Of a stretch of DNA of 5,841 bases, positions 5,554-5,841 are shown piece after piece. Source of the stretch: an uncultured Collinsella sp. (GTDB lineage: Bacteria > Actinomycetota > Coriobacteriia > Coriobacteriales > Coriobacteriaceae); contig CABQLI010000095.1 of the NCBI GenBank assembly GCA_902464965.1, positions 1-5,841 on the forward strand, read 5' to 3'. The notes beneath the pieces are model-generated. The model was not told where the DNA came from. It searched no databases and worked only from the letters and a program-made list of their open reading frames with translations. The position numbers and the translations under genes were made by a program. Numbering within the stretch: the stretch's first letter is position 1; every line of letters begins with the position of its first letter.

Positions 5554-5631
5554 TGATTTAATAAAGTTTAGTTCCATTTACTATCTGGACTGAAAACGCG
5601 TTTAAGCACGTAAATACACTTTATTAAATCA
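5554..5631. repeat. Perfect 14-bp inverted repeat with 50-bp spacer
   Basis: TGATTTAATAAAGT (5554-5567) and ACTTTATTAAATCA (5618-5631) are exact reverse complements. The right arm also lies within a smaller dyad, CACTTT-N8-AAAGTG (5617-5636), which is operator-sized. The first arcA region has no counterpart. Two binding sites for one protein joined by a loop, or a long-range RNA stem in a read-through transcript, are both possible. Confidence 0.5.
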
Positions 5632-5661
5632 AAGTGTGCCATACGTGAAGTATATGTGTAT

Positions 5662-5691
5662 GCCGTTCACCCCTCATATAAAACCGTTCGG
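5662..5691 (+). promoter_or_regulatory. LytTR-type direct repeats at the second arcA promoter
   Basis: GCCGTTCAC (5662-5670) and ACCGTTCGG (5683-5691) repeat at 21 bp. The downstream repeat is a full consensus match and is followed by the same GGGCGAGGTGGAA as in copy 1; the upstream repeat deviates at its first and last positions. The distance to the -35 is the same as at copy 1. Confidence 0.6.
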
Positions 5692-5699
5692 GGGCGAGG

Positions 5700-5728
5700 T
5701 GGAAGTATGGACTGATTTTGGATATAAA
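5700..5728 (+). promoter_or_regulatory. Promoter of the second arcA
   Basis: TGGAAG (5700-5705), a 17-bp spacer and TATAAA (5723-5728, in GGATATAAAT) mirror the first arcA promoter exactly in spacing. The -10 is slightly closer to consensus than TATAAC of copy 1, so basal activity may differ. Expected start of transcription is near 5735. Confidence 0.65.
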
Positions 5729-5734
5729 TATGTC

Positions 5735-5810
5735 GTCAGCAATAACGCCTCACACGGAGGGGCGCTAACGAATCGGCCCTGACAGGGGCCCGAAAGAAAG
5801 GTAGGAGGCC
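5735..5810 (+). promoter_or_regulatory. Structured leader RNA of the second arcA
   Basis: Hairpin 1 is TAACGCC (5743-5749) with GGCGCTA (5761-5767), one mismatch, with CGGAGGGGCGCT preserved at 5755-5766. Hairpin 2 is GGCCC (5775-5779) with GGGCC (5786-5790), one pair longer than in copy 1 and with an unrelated loop. The third GGCC (5807-5810) again abuts the ATG. The final 24 nt are identical to copy 1, including the AGGAGG placed 2 nt from the ATG. Confidence 0.45.
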
Positions 5811-5841
5811 ATGACGAAAGGTCTGCACGTGCCTTCCGAGA
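5787..5841 (+). repeat. Exact 55-bp direct repeat, copy 2
   Basis: This is the partner of 2698-2752. Sequence identity drops sharply just upstream of 5787, where only spaced functional blocks remain shared, so there is a clear boundary between an identical and a diverged part. Confidence 0.95.
5811..5841 (+). CDS. arcA: Second arginine deiminase, first ten codons only
   Basis: The frame opens MTKGLHVPSE and is cut by the window edge. All 31 visible bases equal the start of the first arcA, including the less usual codons AAA, GGT and CCT. With the paralogous control region and the same ribosome site, a tandem arcA copy is the simplest reading. A truncated copy or a fusion of the arcA start to something else cannot be excluded from ten codons. 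Confidence 0.8.
   Translation, partial: MTKGLHVPSE

Larger units (their letters stand above)
5237..5810. other. Intergenic control region of the second arcA
   Basis: This AT-rich region of about 570 bp has no plausible gene. It holds 3' hairpins of the upstream remnant (5242-5325), a GAACCGGTATC sequence (5368-5378) resembling the nearby GAACGGTATC, and then the control elements listed separately. From about 5451 on it is paralogous to 2361-2721. Confidence 0.7.

Noticed and set aside
5554..5631. Inverted repeat read as ends of a tiny mobile element
   Set aside because: The 50-bp interior is too short, no target-site duplication flanks the arms, and no transposase is present.

Overview
The window looks chromosomal and comes from a high-GC Gram-positive bacterium. 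My best guess is a Collinsella-like member of the Coriobacteriia (Actinomycetota). This rests on codon usage, an arginine deiminase with an extremely G/C-ending codon set, and AT-rich intergenic DNA. The assignment is an impression from protein and codon style, not a database result.

Layout. Positions 1-2163 (minus strand) carry nearly all of a class 1 polyphosphate kinase gene (ppk1); its 3' end lies outside the window. An AT-rich divergent intergenic region of about 550 bp follows. Positions 2722-3963 (plus) are a complete arginine deiminase gene (arcA) with all expected catalytic residues, ended by a strong rho-independent terminator at 4025-4064. Positions 4113-5236 (plus) are a fold-type I PLP aminotransferase gene broken by two in-frame TAG codons and one frameshift. 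A second AT-rich region of about 570 bp follows. At 5811 a second arcA-like reading frame opens and runs off the window; its leader and first ten codons match the first copy exactly.

The main result is that the two arcA upstream regions are paralogous control regions that can be laid over each other at a near-constant offset of 3089-3091 bp. Most of their sequence has diverged, so what remains shared works as an internal footprint. From far to near the start codon it contains: (1) a pair of arginine-repressor (ARG) box-like sequences exactly 21 bp apart, starting 361 and 360 bp before the two ATGs; (2) an unassigned 16-bp block, TTGKARATATGCAATT; (3) two direct repeats of CCGTTC exactly 21 bp apart, which fit the LytTR-type response regulator pattern (9-bp repeats, 12-bp spacer); (4) a promoter with a weak -35, a 17-bp spacer and a good -10; and (5) a leader RNA of about 76 nt with two hairpins and three GGCC segments that could pair in alternative ways around the ribosome binding site. 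The last 24 nt of leader and all of the visible second coding sequence are identical, which suggests gene conversion or recent selection at the 3' side.

Together this suggests arginine catabolism (arginine to citrulline plus ammonia, the first ATP-yielding-pathway step) with at least two similarly controlled arcA copies. They appear to respond to arginine through ArgR and to a second signal through an unidentified, probably LytTR-class, activator. A sequence matching the second motif also lies in the ppk1 promoter region, oriented toward ppk1. No arcB, arcC, transporter, regulator gene, RNA gene, mobile element or CRISPR array is visible.
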